Shown here: piece by piece, positions 5,383-6,966 of the stretch
Layout of the letters: every line of letters starts with the position of its first letter
Position numbering within the stretch: the stretch's first letter is position 1
From: UBA5359 sp028699365 [NCBI: bacterium]
GTDB lineage: Bacteria > UBP13 > UBA5359
Direction of reading: 5' to 3'
Assembly: GCA_028699365.1 (NCBI GenBank)
Contig: JAQVUQ010000144.1
Coordinates: 1-6,966, forward strand
Length of the DNA: 6,966 bases
Translations under genes and position numbers: made by a program
Notes under the pieces: model-generated
What the model saw: the letters and a program-made list of their open reading frames with translations, nothing else
Told to the model about the DNA's origin: nothing
Database searches by the model: none

Positions 5383-6966
5383 CACCTATGTTAAAGCAAT
5401 ACTATACGGTAAAGGAGGAGGTCGGCGATGCCTTCCTCTTTTTCCGTCTGGGCGATTTTTATGAGATGTTCGGTGAGGATGCCGAGCTGGCCTCGCGTCT
5501 CCTGGAGATAACGCTTACTTCCAGAGAAGCCGGTAAGGAGAGACGCATACCCATGTGCGGCGTTCCCTACCACTCGGCCGAGAAATACATCGCTCGCCTG
5601 GTGAAGAAGGGCTACAGCGTGGCCATCTGCGAGCAGGTGGAGGACCCGGAGACGGCCAAAGGCCTGGTGCGCCGCGAGGTCATCAGGATTGTCACGCCAG
5701 GCACACTGGTGGAAGACAGCTTTCTGGAAGCCAGAGGCGACAACTACCTGCTGGCGGTGGGCCTGGACGGCTCTGATTACGGGCTGGCTTACGCCGATAT
5801 CTCCACGGCCGAGTTCAAGTTGACCAATCTGCGGACCAGGGAAGAGCTTATCAATGAAATAGACCGCCTGCAGCCGGCCGAGATACTCCTGCCGCCGGCG
5901 CTGGCTGAGGAGAAGGGCAGCCTGCCCCTGGCGTCCGTTCCCGTTCACGATTGCGACGATATGACGGTTGAGAGAGCCAGAGATATTCTCTGTCGTCACT
6001 TTGGTGTGATGTCGCTGGCCGGGTTCGGGTGCGAAGGCATGGGTGCGGCACAAAAGGCCGCCGCCTCGGTTTTGAACTATCTGCTCCGAACACAGAAGCA
6101 GGAATTGCCGCATATAACCTCTCTGAGCGCTTATGGACAGAGCGGGCGTATGATCCTGGACCGGGCCACCGTGCGCAGTCTGGAACTGACCTTCAATATG
6201 CGCGACGGCGGTCGTCAGGGCACTCTCCTGGGCGTGCTGGACCAGACCGTGACCACCATGGGCGGTCGTCTGATGCGCCGCTGGATAATAGAGCCTCTGG
6301 TCGAAGTGCCGGCCATAGAGCGTCGTCTGGAAGCCGTCCAGGAGATGATGTCGTCTCGCAAGACATCTGAACTCCTGCATCAGCATCTGGAATCCGTTTA
6401 CGATCTGGAACGGCTCTTGAGCCGCATCACCCTGGGACAGGCCAACGGCCGCGACATGGTGGCGTTCAGATCTTCCCTGGCCGCTCTCCCGGATATAAAG
6501 GCCCTGCTCTCAGCCGCAGAAGCGCCGCTTCTTAAGGGGCTTGGCGAGAGCATCACAGTGCTGGAGGATATCCGGCAGATGATAGCCGCGGCCATTGTGG
6601 ACGAGCCGCCTCTGACGCTGCGGGACGGCGGCATCATCCGCGACGGTTACAACGAGGAACTGGATCGTCTGCGCTCAGTCTCCAGAGAGGGTAAGGGCTG
6701 GCTGAACCGCATAGAGACGCAGGAGCGCGAGCGAACTGGTATCAAAAATTTAAAAATTGGCTTCAATCAGGTTTTCGGCTACTACATAGAGGTCACCAAG
6801 GCCAATGTGCCACAGGTGCCTGACGATTATATACGCAAACAGACCATGGTCAATGCGGAGCGATACATAACTCCGGAACTGAAGGACTACGAGAGCATGA
6901 TCCTCAACGCCGAGGAGAGAATAGGGACTCTGGAATACGAACTCTTCAACGCGGTGCGTGATGCCG
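5367..6966 (+). CDS. mutS: DNA mismatch repair protein MutS (N-terminal 533 codons, partial)
   Basis: MutS scans DNA as a clamp-like dimer, recognises mispairs and small loops, and recruits MutL. The frame from ATG 5367 stays open to the right edge. It begins MQQSLTPMLKQYY, matching the conserved 'TPMmqQY' start, so 5367 is preferred to ATG 5388. The mismatch-wedge motif GDFYEMF places Phe31 and Glu33 as the Phe-x-Glu pair in domain I. PMCGVPYHSAEKYIARL and AICEQVEDP follow, also in domain I. The connector domain spans about 125-255. The lever and clamp begin with LDRATVRSLEL and include GFNQVFGYYIEVTKAN and RYITPELKDYE near the edge. The ATPase domain (Walker A and B) lies outside the window. 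GAGGT (5359-5363) is an unusually close ribosome site, and coupling to miaB through the 16-base overlap is likely. No frameshift is seen in the visible part. Confidence 0.97.
   Translation, partial: MQQSLTPMLKQYYTVKEEVGDAFLFFRLGDFYEMFGEDAELASRLLEITLTSREAGKERRIPMCGVPYHSAEKYIARLVKKGYSVAICEQVEDPETAKGLVRREVIRIVTPGTLVEDSFLEARGDNYLLAVGLDGSDYGLAYADISTAEFKLTNLRTREELINEIDRLQPAEILLPPALAEEKGSLPLASVPVHDCDDMTVERARDILCRHFGVMSLAGFGCEGMGAAQKAAASVLNYLLRTQKQELPHITSLSAYGQSGRMILDRATVRSLELTFNMRDGGRQGTLLGVLDQTVTTMGGRLMRRWIIEPLVEVPAIERRLEAVQEMMSSRKTSELLHQHLESVYDLERLLSRITLGQANGRDMVAFRSSLAALPDIKALLSAAEAPLLKGLGESITVLEDIRQMIAAAIVDEPPLTLRDGGIIRDGYNEELDRLRSVSREGKGWLNRIETQERERTGIKNLKIGFNQVFGYYIEVTKANVPQVPDDYIRKQTMVNAERYITPELKDYESMILNAEERIGTLEYELFNAVRDA

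Noticed and set aside
5391-6386. Long open frame (331 codons) on the - strand inside mutS
   Set aside because: The + strand encodes unmistakable MutS throughout. The antisense product is rich in His, Gln and Arg without known motifs, typical of a shadow frame.

Overview
The window is bacterial and gene-dense. All recognisable genes read on the + strand. MiaB and MutS look most like those of Clostridia-type Bacillota or a related Gram-positive-like lineage, judged from remembered family patterns only. The UPF0182 C-terminus at the left edge fits that too. Two genes in the middle (an SGNH/GDSL hydrolase and a membrane-anchored hypothetical protein) instead resemble families I associate with Planctomycetota, Verrucomicrobiota and Armatimonadota. 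An uncultivated lineage with mixed affinities, or lateral acquisition of the middle block, is therefore plausible. The phylum cannot be fixed from this window.

Layout. Bases 1-167 are the last 54 codons of a UPF0182-type membrane protein. Its stop overlaps the TTG start of a 59-residue zinc-ribbon protein (164-343). Next come a secreted SGNH hydrolase (369-1604), a 436-residue membrane-anchored protein of unknown function (1660-2970) and a 33-residue hydrophobic mini-protein (2997-3098). A near-consensus promoter (3128-3156) runs into a 38-bp palindrome (3156-3193) made of four 7-bp half-sites. This lies just ahead of a SpoVT/AbrB-fold DNA-binding protein (3213-3485). Behind it is an aldo/keto reductase that is cut short and frameshifted (3501-3987), so it is a pseudogene. 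A hairpin followed by a T-tract (4019-4058) overlaps the ribosome site and TTG start of miaB (4057-5382). miaB overlaps mutS by 16 bases, and mutS (5367 onward) runs off the right edge.

How the parts relate. The two ends are housekeeping: tRNA methylthiolation (MiaB) and DNA mismatch repair (MutS), apparently translationally coupled. The middle, roughly 369-3990, is accessory in character. It looks richer in A+T from the unknown membrane protein onward, carries a decayed gene, and has its own strong promoter with an operator-like site. The most interesting element is the AbrB-like gene with its symmetric half-site array over the predicted transcription start. It looks like a self-repressing regulator or an antitoxin that has lost its toxin. 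No RNA gene, CRISPR array or insertion sequence was seen. No gap between genes exceeds 300 bases.
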